A DNA stretch of 52,304 nucleotides from Phycisphaeraceae bacterium (GTDB lineage Bacteria; Planctomycetota; Phycisphaerae; Phycisphaerales; Phycisphaeraceae): the NCBI GenBank assembly GCA_028280965.1, contig JANQKT010000217.1, positions 1 through 52,304 on the forward strand, written 5' to 3'. Shown here in pieces: positions 31,094 to 41,428 of this stretch (its first letter is position 1; the number at the start of each line of letters is the position of its first letter). A program made the position numbers and the translations under genes. The notes beneath the pieces were generated by a model. That model searched no databases. It saw only the letters and a program-made list of their open reading frames with translations, and was not told where the DNA came from.

Positions 31094-32356
31094 ATGCTCG
31101 ATTTCTGCGACGAGCCGTACCGCGACTTCCCGCCGAAGGACAGCTTCCTCTGGCGGGCGGGGCTGAACTGGTACAACCGGGCCCGGTTCCTGCCGCACGC
31201 CAAGCGGATCACCGAACTGACAGTGCACGGCATGGACAGCCTGCGCCAATTCCGGGGGCCGGGCGACCGCGTCGTGCTGATGCCCAACCACCCAACCCAC
31301 GCGGACGCATCGATCATGCTCGAAGCGAGCCGGCGGGCGGGGCTGACGACGCAGATGATGGCGGCGTACGACGTGTTCCTCCGCTCCAGGCTCGATGCGT
31401 TCGTCATGCAGCGGCTGGGCGCGTTCTCGGTGGACCGCGAGGGCTCGGACGCGCGGGCGATGAAGACGGCGCTGGATGTCCTCGAGCGCGGCCGGCACGC
31501 GCTGGTCGTCTTCCCCGAGGGCAACGTCTACCTCGAGGCCGACCGGGTCACGCCCTTCAGCGAGGGCGCGGCGTTCCTGGCGCTTCGCGCCGCGCGACAG
31601 CTCAAGGACAAAGGCCGGCGGGTGCTGGTCGTGCCCGTGTCGATCAAGGCGACGCATGTGACGGACTGCCGGCCGCTCGTCGCCGAACGCCTGCAAGGGC
31701 TCGCGGAGGCGGTGGGTGTCGAGCTTGCCGGCGACGCCGACCCGATCAGCGCGATGCGGGACATCGGCGTCGCGCTCCTTCACCGCAACCTGACGGGGCG
31801 CGGGCTGGACATGCCCGAGGCCGACGACCTGCCGATGCTGATCAATCACGCGGGCGGGGCCGTAATGGACAAACTCGAAGCAAAGCTGGGCATCACGCCC
31901 AAGCCGGGTGCATCGTTGATTGACCGCGTGCGCAAGGGCCGGCAACTGATCCACGAGGTACGCACCGACCCCGGGCGCGTCGCCGACCACGCCGCGGCGG
32001 CGACCTGGGCGGACGAGGCGATGCTCGCGCTGCGGCTGGCCAGCTACTCGGATCATTACGCGGCGTCACACCCGACGCTGGACCGGATCGAGGAGACCAG
32101 CGAGAAGCTGGCCGAGGACCTGCACCGCAAGATGATGCCGCCCCTGGCCGACCGCGCCGCGTTTGTGCGGTTCAACGAGCCGGTCCCGCTGTGCGAGTTC
32201 GTCGCAGAGGGCAAGGCCGGGCGCAAGCAGGTGCGCGCGCTGACCGCCCGGTGCGAGTCGGCGGTGCAGCAGGGGATCGATCTGCTGAACCAGGCCAACC
32301 CGCACCCGGGCGGTCGGTTGTGGGGCGGTGTACCAAGCGGCGGGCCGCTAGGTTAG
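31094..32356 (+). CDS. PlsC-like acyltransferase
   Basis: 420 aa. The acyltransferase motif HPTHAD (H-x4-D) lies in LMPNHPTHADASIMLEAS near residue 66, and the substrate-binding FPEGN near 139 follows. The N-terminal half thus matches 1-acyl-glycerol-3-phosphate acyltransferases of phospholipid synthesis. The C-terminal half (about 200-420) is an extra, mostly helical region with no recognised domain, so the exact acceptor is uncertain. There are no strong membrane helices. It converges on the MuiA-like gene, and the two stop codons overlap in TTAG. Confidence 0.75.
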   Translation: MLDFCDEPYRDFPPKDSFLWRAGLNWYNRARFLPHAKRITELTVHGMDSLRQFRGPGDRVVLMPNHPTHADASIMLEASRRAGLTTQMMAAYDVFLRSRLDAFVMQRLGAFSVDREGSDARAMKTALDVLERGRHALVVFPEGNVYLEADRVTPFSEGAAFLALRAARQLKDKGRRVLVVPVSIKATHVTDCRPLVAERLQGLAEAVGVELAGDADPISAMRDIGVALLHRNLTGRGLDMPEADDLPMLINHAGGAVMDKLEAKLGITPKPGASLIDRVRKGRQLIHEVRTDPGRVADHAAAATWADEAMLALRLASYSDHYAASHPTLDRIEETSEKLAEDLHRKMMPPLADRAAFVRFNEPVPLCEFVAEGKAGRKQVRALTARCESAVQQGIDLLNQANPHPGGRLWGGVPSGGPLG

Positions 32357-34236
32357 CGCCGCTTGCGGTCGAGCTGCTCGCTCTTAAATTGTTCTTCGAG
32401 CCGTTTGTCGACCTCGCTGGCCAGGCCGAAATTGCGGTCGAACTCCAGCGTGTAGCGGTACTCGGTGACGGACGCGTCCTCGCCGGTCGCGCCGGCGTCC
32501 ACGGTCGTGTCCCAGCGGAGGATGCCGTTGGGCCGGTCGATGCGCAGGTAGACCGGGTCCTTGCTCAGATCGCCGAAGCCGCTGTCGTGCGTGAGCTTGA
32601 CATCGTCGCTGTCCTTGAAGTTCGGCAGCCGGTCGTAGAGGCGGACGGCCGCGGCCTGGTCGCCGAAGTTCTCAACCGCCAGGCGGTACGCAAAGCTCAG
32701 GCGGGTGTTGCCGCCCTGCTGCTGCTGGTCACGCTCGACGAGCTGGCGCGTCGCGGTGAGCTGCGGGTCGGCGCCGAAGCCGAGCACGAACGTCTGCCCG
32801 CGCGTCACACTGACCATCTCCGTCCGGCCAACAAAACGCCCATCAAGGTAGACATTGGTCGGCCCGGCGAGCAGGTCCCGGCCGGAGGTGTTCGCCGCCT
32901 CGGCCTCACGGTACACATAAGGCGTCAGCACCGGGTTGGCGACGTGATAAAAACCCGCGTCCATCTCGGTCTGGAGGATACGCGTCATCTGCTTGTCAGT
33001 GCGGCTCTGCAGGCTCACCGCGCCATCGATCGTGTAACTGATCGCCAGGCCCTGATCCGGTGACTGCACGACGACCGTCGGCAGCAGCCGATCCACCGGC
33101 TCGCAGAGCTCGATCAGCTGCAGGTCGTTGGCGATCAGGTTGCCCGACCAGGCGAAACGCGTGTTGTCCAGCAGGCTGACCTGGCTGTTCAGGCTGACGT
33201 TGTTGCGGAACTGGCGCTCTTGCAGTTCGTTGTAGTCGCGCGTGAGCGCTGCCTGCTGGCCTGGGCGGAGCGCAGAGTTCGGGGCACTGGGATCGGACAA
33301 ATCAAACCCGTTGACCGAACGCCCGCCCTGGGCGAGCTGCTTGAGCGAGACCGGGAACGAAGCGATCGCCGGGCCCGAGGCGCTGATCATTGGCGAGGCG
33401 GTCGAGAGCGTGAGCTTGACGCCGTCCCAGTCCTCGCCGGTCATCTGCCGGATGAGCGCGTTGTACTCGACGCGGACCTTGTCGTTGCCCAGGTCGCCGC
33501 GGACGTTGTAGCTCGGCGACCAGCCGCAGTTGTTGACCAGGTAGGTCAGGCGGACGCCGTCTGCACCCGCGTCACGCCGATCCAGGAACAGCACCGCCTC
33601 ACGGACCTTGGTCTGCGAGCGCCCGGCGAGCTGGTTGCGCTGCTGCTTAAGCGTTTGCTCCTGTTTGCGCAGCCCGCGCTCGACACCCTTGAGTTCAAGC
33701 AACTCCTTCGTCGCCGACTCGCGCTGCTCGAAGATGAACTTGGTCGTCTCCTGCAGCTGCTCGGCGTCGAGCACGCCCTTGGACAGCTCCGCCGTCGCCG
33801 TCGGCGCGGCGAACCCCTCGAGCTTGTCCAGGTAGGCGAAGCGTTTCTGGATCAGCCCCTGCATCGCGGTGTTCTCTTCGAGCTCGACCTGCTTCGCCGC
33901 GATCTGCTCGTCCAGCTCCCGGATATCCTCGCGCGGCTCCTGCCCGACGACCCGCTCACGGTAGCGAACGGCCCGGACGTCGATCGCCTCGCCGCCCTCG
34001 GCGAACAGGCTGTCCGGGCGGACCTGCACCGGCAGGCCCGCGACGATCAGCTCGATCGGGCCTTCGCCCTTGGGCACGCTGACCGTGCGCGTGATCTGCG
34101 CCTGGTCGCGGTATAGCGTCACCTCCGCGAGCCTGCTCTCAGCCTGCTTGGCCTGGGCGAACGCGGGGCTTGCCGAGAGGGACATCAACACCGTCAACAG
34201 CAACGAGAGATCTAGCCGAACGATTCGCCTGCACAT
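32353..34236 (-). CDS. MuiA-like secreted protein (DUF4139/DUF4140 type)
   Basis: 627 aa from ATG 34236, with AGGAG 7 nt upstream. A signal peptide (LDLSLLLTVLMSLSASPAFA) points to export. The N-terminal domain (AEVTLYRDQAQITRTVSVPK) matches the DUF4140 start of mucoidy-inhibitor MuiA-type proteins. A coiled-coil follows (about 100-230), then the DUF4139 region with YLVNNCGWSPSYNVRGDL and RLYDRLP. The function of the family is not known. The stop overlaps that of the acyltransferase gene. The frame is open upstream to 34329, but those residues precede the signal peptide and are not expected. Confidence 0.8.
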   Translation of the reverse strand: MCRRIVRLDLSLLLTVLMSLSASPAFAQAKQAESRLAEVTLYRDQAQITRTVSVPKGEGPIELIVAGLPVQVRPDSLFAEGGEAIDVRAVRYRERVVGQEPREDIRELDEQIAAKQVELEENTAMQGLIQKRFAYLDKLEGFAAPTATAELSKGVLDAEQLQETTKFIFEQRESATKELLELKGVERGLRKQEQTLKQQRNQLAGRSQTKVREAVLFLDRRDAGADGVRLTYLVNNCGWSPSYNVRGDLGNDKVRVEYNALIRQMTGEDWDGVKLTLSTASPMISASGPAIASFPVSLKQLAQGGRSVNGFDLSDPSAPNSALRPGQQAALTRDYNELQERQFRNNVSLNSQVSLLDNTRFAWSGNLIANDLQLIELCEPVDRLLPTVVVQSPDQGLAISYTIDGAVSLQSRTDKQMTRILQTEMDAGFYHVANPVLTPYVYREAEAANTSGRDLLAGPTNVYLDGRFVGRTEMVSVTRGQTFVLGFGADPQLTATRQLVERDQQQQGGNTRLSFAYRLAVENFGDQAAAVRLYDRLPNFKDSDDVKLTHDSGFGDLSKDPVYLRIDRPNGILRWDTTVDAGATGEDASVTEYRYTLEFDRNFGLASEVDKRLEEQFKSEQLDRKRR

Positions 34237-34342
34237 GACCGGGCTCCTGTACCGAATGGATAACCACCGGACGACGCCCGCCCGGCATATGGGTTCAGAC
34301 GCGCCGCGGGCGGTTGGGTTCCGAAGCATCCTGTATCCCGCC

Positions 34343-34348
34343 TACAAT
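34343..34348 (+). promoter_or_regulatory. Leaderless-type -10 of the PNPOx-like gene
   Basis: TACAAT, then exactly 6 nt (CCCGCC), then ATG 34355. TTCCGA at 34319 with 18-nt spacing is a weak -35. Confidence 0.6.
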
Positions 34349-34354
34349 CCCGCC

Positions 34355-34909
34355 ATGGCCGACCGCAACACACTTACCGACCGGGACCGCGCCTTCATCG
34401 CGAAGCAGCGGATGTTCTTCGTCGCCACCGCCCCGCTTTCTGGCGACGGGCTGGTCAACCTCTCGCCCAAGGGCCTGGACGGCACGTTCGCGGTCATCGA
34501 CGACTGCACGGTCGCGTACCTGGACCTGGTCGGCTCGGGGGTCGAGACGCTGGCGCACCTGCGGGAGAACGGGCGGGTCTGCTTGATGTTCAACGCGTTC
34601 GAGGGCCCGCCGAACATCCTGCGGATCCAGGGCCGGGGCGAGGCGATCGAGCCGGGGCAGGATGGGTTTGATGAGCTGGCGGCAAACTTCCCCGAGCTTC
34701 CTGGTGTCAGATCGATCATCAAGGTGACCGCCGACCGCATCGCCGACTCGTGCGGTTTCGGCGTGCCGTTCTACGAGTACAAGGGCCAGCGCGACGACCT
34801 GCAACGCTGGTGCGAAAAGAAGGGGCCAGACGGGGTCGCGCAGTACATGCAGAAGAAGAATGCGAAGAGTTTGGACGGGCTGCCGGGCTTACGGTCTGCG
34901 AAAGCCTGA
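34355..34909 (+). CDS. Pyridoxamine 5'-phosphate oxidase-family protein
   Basis: 184 aa from ATG 34355. It has a split-barrel flavin-binding fold, with FFVATAPLSGDGLVNLSPKG near 21-40, AYLDLVGSGVETLAHLRENG near 54-73, and RIQGRGEAIEP. It resembles the general stress FMN-binding group more than true PdxH, which carries C-terminal substrate residues not seen here. The probable role is FMN-, F420- or heme-linked redox; the substrate is unknown. The frame is open far upstream, but only ATG 34355 fits both the domain start and the -10 spacing. Convergent with the SRPBCC gene. Confidence 0.8.
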   Translation: MADRNTLTDRDRAFIAKQRMFFVATAPLSGDGLVNLSPKGLDGTFAVIDDCTVAYLDLVGSGVETLAHLRENGRVCLMFNAFEGPPNILRIQGRGEAIEPGQDGFDELAANFPELPGVRSIIKVTADRIADSCGFGVPFYEYKGQRDDLQRWCEKKGPDGVAQYMQKKNAKSLDGLPGLRSAKA

Positions 34910-34923
34910 TTGAACCCTTTTGC

Positions 34924-35439
34924 TTACTGCTGTTCGGCCGCTGCTTTGAGTTTCTCCATCCCGCGGGCGAACATCGGCCTGATCATCTTCGGCATCAGCC
35001 GGGCGAAGTAGCCGCCGATGACAGGCATGCCTGTGTCGCCGGTCATGGCCCATACCACGCGGACCCGCCCGTCGCCCGCCGGCTCGTGGGTCATCTCGGC
35101 CTTGCAGGCGTACTTCTTCGCGAACAGCAGGTCGTAGGCGATGCCATAGTCCTCGTCGCAGCGGGTGAAGGTCAGCTCGCCCCCGCCGGACTTGTCGGCC
35201 CAGGACTGGTGCGCCCCGACGCCGGTGGTCTGGCCGCGGGTAATCTCGATCGTCGGGTCCTTCTCCCGCCAGGGCTCCCAGTGCTCCCACTGCTCGAGGT
35301 CTGCGATCAGCGCGTGGATGCGCTCGCGCGGGGCATTGATCGTCGTATCGGTCGATACGCGGTAGGCCGTCGGCAGCAGCAGGCCGACAATGATGAATAG
35401 CACGATGACAACAGCGATGATGATGAGCGTGATAGTCAT
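34924..35439 (-). CDS. Membrane-anchored SRPBCC (polyketide cyclase-like) protein
   Basis: 171 aa. A single N-terminal membrane helix (ITLIIIAVVIVLFIIVGLLL) is followed by the START/SRPBCC fold. That domain begins TTINAPRERIHALIADLEQW and has EHWEPW, the usual strand-helix start, then a hydrophobic ligand pocket to the C-terminal helix. It probably binds a small hydrophobic ligand, which is unknown. AGGGGG lies about 5 nt before the ATG. It lies downstream of pgl with a 60-bp gap. Confidence 0.8.
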   Translation of the reverse strand: MTITLIIIAVVIVLFIIVGLLLPTAYRVSTDTTINAPRERIHALIADLEQWEHWEPWREKDPTIEITRGQTTGVGAHQSWADKSGGGELTFTRCDEDYGIAYDLLFAKKYACKAEMTHEPAGDGRVRVVWAMTGDTGMPVIGGYFARLMPKMIRPMFARGMEKLKAAAEQQ

Positions 35440-35499
35440 GAAGCCCCCTGTCGGTTGATGAGTCGTTGATCCATCGGATGATCCGAGTCAATGCGCGGG

Positions 35500-36261
35500 T
35501 CACCGGCCGATCGCCGCGCCCTGATCAAGGTACCAGGTCAACTCGCCGCCCTGAGGCGCGGGATCGATGCCGGTGATCGGCAGTTCGGCGATGTCCGGGC
35601 CCGCCTCAGCAAGCCGCCGCTCAATCTGTTTGAGCGTCGCGTGTTTGCCCATGCCCGTCAGCAGCACAACCACCTCCTTCGCGTGGTTGATCAGCGGGTA
35701 GGTCATCGTCAGGCGCGGCGGCGGGACGACGCGCTCGCCATCGTTCTCCGCGACCCACCGGTCCGTGATTTCCAGCGCCGGGGACTGCGGGAACAGGCTC
35801 GCGGTGTGTGCATCACCGCCCATGCCGAGCAGGATGAAATCAATACACGGCACTTCCGGGGGCGCAATCCCACCGAACGCGATACTCAGCTCTTCTTCAT
35901 ACACACCCGCCGGGTTCTGCTCCATCACCGGCATCGGGTGCACACCCTTGCGGGGGATCGGTACGTGGTCGAGCATCGCTTCGCGGACCATCTTGATGTT
36001 CGACTTCTCGTGGTCCTCGGGGACGCAGCGTTCATCGACGATCCAGGCGTGCGTCTGCTGCCATGGGAAGGCTCGGAACTTCGGGTCGGTGACCATGCGG
36101 ACGTAGAACGGCTCGGGCGTGCCGCCGCCGGAGAGCGCCATGTGGAAGACGCCGCGTTCCTGTACGGCGCGCTGGGCGCTGCCGAGCAAAGCGCTGCCCA
36201 GGTCGTCGAAGAGTTGTTCCGCGTCGGGCGCGGTATGGATGTGGCCGGAGAGTGTCAACAT
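35500..36261 (-). CDS. pgl: 6-phosphogluconolactonase
   Basis: 253 aa of the DevB/NagB-like family. It hydrolyses 6-phosphogluconolactone in the oxidative pentose phosphate pathway. Visible: MALSGGGTPEPFYVRM (phosphate-binding loop), AWIVDERCVPEDHEKSN and ILLGMGGDAHTASLFP, the family signatures. It begins 3 nt after the zwf stop, so zwf-pgl are a tight operon. GGAGG is 12 nt before the ATG, inside the end of zwf. Confidence 0.93.
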   Translation of the reverse strand: MLTLSGHIHTAPDAEQLFDDLGSALLGSAQRAVQERGVFHMALSGGGTPEPFYVRMVTDPKFRAFPWQQTHAWIVDERCVPEDHEKSNIKMVREAMLDHVPIPRKGVHPMPVMEQNPAGVYEEELSIAFGGIAPPEVPCIDFILLGMGGDAHTASLFPQSPALEITDRWVAENDGERVVPPPRLTMTYPLINHAKEVVVLLTGMGKHATLKQIERRLAEAGPDIAELPITGIDPAPQGGELTWYLDQGAAIGR

Positions 36262-36264
36262 CGG

Positions 36265-37779
<1,515 letters not shown>

Positions 37780-37790
37780 GGGTGCAGTAG

Positions 37791-37809
37791 AACCGCGATC
37801 CCCGCGGTT
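37791..37809. repeat. Hairpin between mnmG and zwf
   Basis: AACCGCG and CGCGGTT form a perfect 7-bp stem with loop ATCCC, 12 bp before the zwf ATG. Its place inside the zwf leader region makes a regulatory or partial-termination role possible. No U-tract follows. Confidence 0.45.
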
Positions 37810-37819
37810 GGCAAACCGG

Positions 37820-39781
37820 TTACGCCGTCTGAGCCTGCTTGCTAGCCTGCTTATTCAGATACACGCTGACCACCATCAGGTCCGCGGGGTTGACGCCCTC
37901 GAGCCGGCCGGCCTGGCCGAGCGTCGCGGGCTTGAACTTGTCGAGCACGAGTTGAGCCTCGCGGCGCAGGCCGCTGATGGTGGCGTAGTCGAGGCCGCCG
38001 GGCAGGGGCTCGGCCTCCTGAGTGGACAGGCGATCGACCTCGCGGCGCTGGCGCTCGATGTAGCCGGCGTATTGGAGGTCGGCGAGGATTTCGGTGAGGA
38101 CGCTACGTAGCTTCAGGTTGTTGGCCAGGCCTGAATCGGCCAAGGGTCGCCCGGGCTGCTGAAGCAGGCGGGCCAGGTCGTCGGGCGTCAGTTCGCTGCG
38201 GCGGGCATGATCGATCAGGCGTTCGCCGTCGCACTTGACCTGCTTTAAGTCTTGCTCGATCGCTGAACGCGCAGCCTGCCGCGCTTCAAAGACCGACCAG
38301 CGTGGATCATCGACCAGGCCCAACTCACGCCCCAGCGGCGTCAGCCGCGTCGCGGCGTTGTCCGACCGCAGCAGTAACCGGTGCTCGGCGCGCGAGGTGA
38401 ACATCCGGTACGGCTCGACCGGCACCTTGGTCACCAGGTCGTCCATCATTACGCCGAGGTAGGCCTGGTCCCGGCGGACGCGGACCAGGCCCTCACCACG
38501 CGCGTGCCGCACCGCGTTGAGCCCGGCGATCAGGCCCTGGCCCGCGGCCTCCTCGTAGCCGCTTGTCCCGTTGATCTGCCCGGCGGTGAACAGGCCCGGC
38601 ACCAGCTTGGTCATGCAGGTCGCGTCGAGCTGGTGCGCGAGGATCGTGTCGTACTCCACCGCGTAGCCGTACTTCAATACGACCGCGTCCTCGCAGCCCG
38701 GCAGCGAGCGGATGATTACGTCCTGCACCTCGGCGGGCAGGGACGTGCTGATCCCGTTGCAATACACCTCGTTGGTCTCGAGCGACTCCGGCTCGAGAAA
38801 AACATGGTGCGACGTGCGATCCGCGAAACGCACGACCTTGTCTTCGATCGACGGGCAGTACCGCGGCCCCGCGGTCGTGATCTGGCCGTTGTACATCGGG
38901 GCCTTGCCGAGGTTATCGCGGATCAGCGTGTGCGACTGCTCGTTGGTATGCGTGATCCAGCAGGGTGTCTGCGGCAGCGCGGGAAAATCACTTGCTGTCA
39001 TGTCGCTGAACGGGACAGGCTGCCTGTCGCCGGGTTGCTCCTCGAGGTCTTCGAGTTTCAGTGATTCGCGCGCGAGTCGCGGCGGCGTCCCGGTCTTGAG
39101 CCGGCCGAGCTCGAAGCCCAGGCGTTTGAGCGCCCCGCTGATACCGTCGGCCGAGCCCTCGCCGACACGGCCGCCTTTCTCCTGGGCCTGGCCGGTGTGC
39201 ATGATGGCACGCATGAAGGTGCCGGTGGTCAGGACAACGGCCCTGGCGTGCAGCGTAATCGGCTTCTCTGCGTCGTCGATGCAGCCGAACTCCCCGCAGC
39301 AGGCATCGGTCGGCGTCTCGGGCCCGTCGGTCGGCGCGGGCACGTAGCGGACCCCGACACACCGGCCGTCTTCGATCACGAAGTCGTCCACCAGCCCGGC
39401 GAGGGTGACGAGGTTCGGCCGGGTGGCCAGCAGCCGCTGGACCTCGCGGGCGTAGGCGTACTTGTCGGACTGGCAGCGCGGGCCGTGGACCGCCGGGCCG
39501 CGGCTGGCGTTGAGGACACGGAACTGGATGCCGGTGGCGTCCGCGGCCAGGCCCATGAGCCCGCCAAGCGCGTCGATCTCGCGGACGATCTGCCCCTTGG
39601 CCAGCCCGCCGATGCAGGGGTTGCAGGACATGGCCCCGGTCTTGGATGGGTCCATCGTGACGAGCGCGACGCGTCCCGAGCCAGTGGCCTGCAGCGCATT
39701 GGCCGCGGCCCAGGCGGCCTCCGCACCCGCGTGGCCACCGCCGATGACGATGACTTCGAACTCACGCCGCTTTGAGATCAT
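37820..39781 (-). CDS. mnmG: tRNA uridine-5-carboxymethylaminomethyl modification enzyme MnmG
   Basis: 653 aa from ATG 39781. With MnmE it modifies U34 of certain tRNAs using FAD, NADH, glycine and methylene-THF. The FAD motif is VIVIGGGHAGAEAA at the N-terminus, followed by SCNPCIGGLAKGQIVREIDALGG with the catalytic-type Cys, GTFMRAIMHTG and the C-terminal helical RNA-binding domain (ETLKLED etc. in the middle). An in-frame start 33 nt upstream is possible, but ATG 39781 follows TATAAT at near-leaderless spacing and begins at the expected position. Confidence 0.95.
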   Translation of the reverse strand: MISKRREFEVIVIGGGHAGAEAAWAAANALQATGSGRVALVTMDPSKTGAMSCNPCIGGLAKGQIVREIDALGGLMGLAADATGIQFRVLNASRGPAVHGPRCQSDKYAYAREVQRLLATRPNLVTLAGLVDDFVIEDGRCVGVRYVPAPTDGPETPTDACCGEFGCIDDAEKPITLHARAVVLTTGTFMRAIMHTGQAQEKGGRVGEGSADGISGALKRLGFELGRLKTGTPPRLARESLKLEDLEEQPGDRQPVPFSDMTASDFPALPQTPCWITHTNEQSHTLIRDNLGKAPMYNGQITTAGPRYCPSIEDKVVRFADRTSHHVFLEPESLETNEVYCNGISTSLPAEVQDVIIRSLPGCEDAVVLKYGYAVEYDTILAHQLDATCMTKLVPGLFTAGQINGTSGYEEAAGQGLIAGLNAVRHARGEGLVRVRRDQAYLGVMMDDLVTKVPVEPYRMFTSRAEHRLLLRSDNAATRLTPLGRELGLVDDPRWSVFEARQAARSAIEQDLKQVKCDGERLIDHARRSELTPDDLARLLQQPGRPLADSGLANNLKLRSVLTEILADLQYAGYIERQRREVDRLSTQEAEPLPGGLDYATISGLRREAQLVLDKFKPATLGQAGRLEGVNPADLMVVSVYLNKQASKQAQTA

Positions 39782-39790
39782 CAGTCGCGA

Positions 39791-39796
39791 ATTATA
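39791..39796 (-). promoter_or_regulatory. Near-leaderless -10 of mnmG
   Basis: Consensus TATAAT on the minus strand, then 9 nt, then ATG 39781. The predicted leader is 2-3 nt. Confidence 0.55.
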
Positions 39797-39862
39797 GCGA
39801 GCGGGCTGGCTCACTATTCATCGCCGTCTAATTAAGCAACAGAGAATCCGATTGCTTGAGAT

Positions 39863-39897
39863 TTGTGCAATTGATTTCGTGTTGCTATGATCTTTGC
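39863..39897 (+). promoter_or_regulatory. amtB promoter region with an rpoN-like motif
   Basis: TTGTGC (39863-39868), 17 nt, TATGAT (39886-39891) is a sigma-70-type reading. TGCTATGATCTTTGC (39883-39897) shares the 12-mer TATGATCTTTGC with the rpoN promoter, but the -24 GG is GC here, so it is a poorer sigma-54 match. A short inverted repeat AAGCAA/TTGCTT lies at 39834-39857. Confidence 0.5.
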
Positions 39898-39936
39898 CGT
39901 GCCAGGCTGACCGCCGGCCTGCACTGGGGTGGCTTC

Positions 39937-39972
39937 ATGTCTTTCGGCGAGCCACAAATCACATCCCGCTAA
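39937..39972 (+). other. Possible leader peptide upstream of amtB
   Basis: ATG-TCT-TTC to TAA encodes MSFGEPQITSR inside the ~85-nt amtB leader, with GGGGTGG about 4 nt before its ATG. It ends 22 nt before the amtB ATG. It could influence amtB translation, or be chance. Confidence 0.25.
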
Positions 39973-39994
39973 ACACCTGCCTTGGGAGGCCTGC

Positions 39995-41347
39995 ATGTCC
40001 CGCCGCACCGCTGCGCTTGTTGCGCTTTGCCTTTTTACGTTTTTTCCCGGCGTCGCAGTCGCTGAGGAAGCCGCGCCGCCCCCCGAGATCGACACCGGCA
40101 CAACGGCGTGGATGCTGACATCCACCGCGCTGGTGCTGTTCATGATCCCGGGGCTGGCGCTGTTCTACGGCGGGCTGGTGCGGACCAAGAACGTTCTGGG
40201 CACGATGATGCACAGCTTCGTCGCGATGGCCATCATCGGCGTGAGCTGGGCGGTGGTCGGCTACGCGATGTGCTTCGGCGACTCGCAACTCGGCGGCATC
40301 ATTGGCTGGGACCCCGGCTACCTGTTCCTGTCGAGCATGGACACCGACGCCGGCAAGTACTATGAGATCGGTGACGGCCAGGCGATCCCATCATTCGTCT
40401 TCGCGATGTTCCAAGGCAAATTCGCGATCATCGCCCCGGCCCTGATCGCCGGGGCATTCGCTGAGCGGGTCCGGTTTCGCGGCTACTGCCTGTTCATCCT
40501 GCTCTGGTCGCTCTTGGTGTACTGCCCGCTGTGCCACATGATCTGGGGCGGCGGGCTGGTCAGCGGCGAGGCGATCGACCTGGCCGGCGGCACGGTGATC
40601 CACATCGCCGCGGGCACGGCCGGGCTGGTCTGCGCGTTTGTGCTCGGTGCCCGACGCAGCTACCCCAAGACCGCGATGCACCCGAACAACCTTGTGCTCA
40701 CTTTGCTGGGTGCGGGCATGCTCTGGGTCGGCTGGTTCGGGTTTAACTCCGGCTCGTTTGTGACCTCGGACCTGGACACCGGCCGGGCGCTGGCGATGAC
40801 GCAGATCGCGGCGGCGGCGGCGGCGCTGATGTGGGTGCTTATCGAGTCGATTCATCTGAAGAAGGCGACCTCATTGGGCATGGCCTCGGGCATCATCGCC
40901 GGGCTCGTCGCGATCACGCCCGCGGCGGGAGCCGTGACGACTGTCGGCGCGTTGGCGTTGGGCGCGCTAGGCGCGGCCGGGGCGTACGGCGCGATCCTCC
41001 TGAAGAACAAGCTCGGCTACGACGACTCGCTGGATGTCTTCGGCATCCACGGCGTTGCGGGCATCGTCGGCGCGGTCGGCCTGATGCTGTTTCTCCGGCC
41101 GGACACGGTCGCTGGCCTCAAGGCTTCCTACGCCGAGGAAGAGCTGGTATGGACGGCGGTGACCCAGCTGAAGCACCAGGCCATCGGTGTCGTGCTGGCG
41201 ATCGGTGTTTCGGGCGTCGTGACCGCCATCATCGCGGTCCTCATCGACAAGACCATCGGCCTGAGGCTCAACGACCGCGACCAGCAGGCCGGTATGGACC
41301 ACGCCCTGCACGGCGAACACGGCTACGGCCTGCTCAACCTCAACTAA
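39995..41347 (+). CDS. amtB: Ammonium transporter (Amt family)
   Basis: 450 aa from ATG 39995, with GGGAGG 5 nt upstream. A signal peptide (MSRRTAALVALCLFTFFPGVAVA) precedes the eleven-helix Amt core, which is standard for Amt proteins with a cleaved leader. Motifs: FYGGLVRTKNVLGTMMHSF near the first core helices, the first pore histidine in PLCHMIWGGG, the second in GIHGVAGIVG. It takes up ammonium or ammonia under nitrogen limitation. A PII gene follows 81 bp downstream, so the usual PII block of AmtB is expected. The C-terminal tail (DHALHGEHGYGLLNLN) is short and has the conserved ALHGE(H)GY end. Confidence 0.95.
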   Translation: MSRRTAALVALCLFTFFPGVAVAEEAAPPPEIDTGTTAWMLTSTALVLFMIPGLALFYGGLVRTKNVLGTMMHSFVAMAIIGVSWAVVGYAMCFGDSQLGGIIGWDPGYLFLSSMDTDAGKYYEIGDGQAIPSFVFAMFQGKFAIIAPALIAGAFAERVRFRGYCLFILLWSLLVYCPLCHMIWGGGLVSGEAIDLAGGTVIHIAAGTAGLVCAFVLGARRSYPKTAMHPNNLVLTLLGAGMLWVGWFGFNSGSFVTSDLDTGRALAMTQIAAAAAALMWVLIESIHLKKATSLGMASGIIAGLVAITPAAGAVTTVGALALGALGAAGAYGAILLKNKLGYDDSLDVFGIHGVAGIVGAVGLMLFLRPDTVAGLKASYAEEELVWTAVTQLKHQAIGVVLAIGVSGVVTAIIAVLIDKTIGLRLNDRDQQAGMDHALHGEHGYGLLNLN

Positions 41348-41428
41348 CCCCGGGAGTTTGGCAACACCGCTCTCGGCCGTTTTGCACGGACTCGCTTTGT
41401 CCACTGAACAACAACCCACGAGCCTGAA

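Noticed and set aside
39834-39870. NtrC-binding site upstream of amtB
   Set aside because: TTGC and GCAA half-sites occur, but the spacing and flanking bases fit the NtrC consensus too poorly to call.
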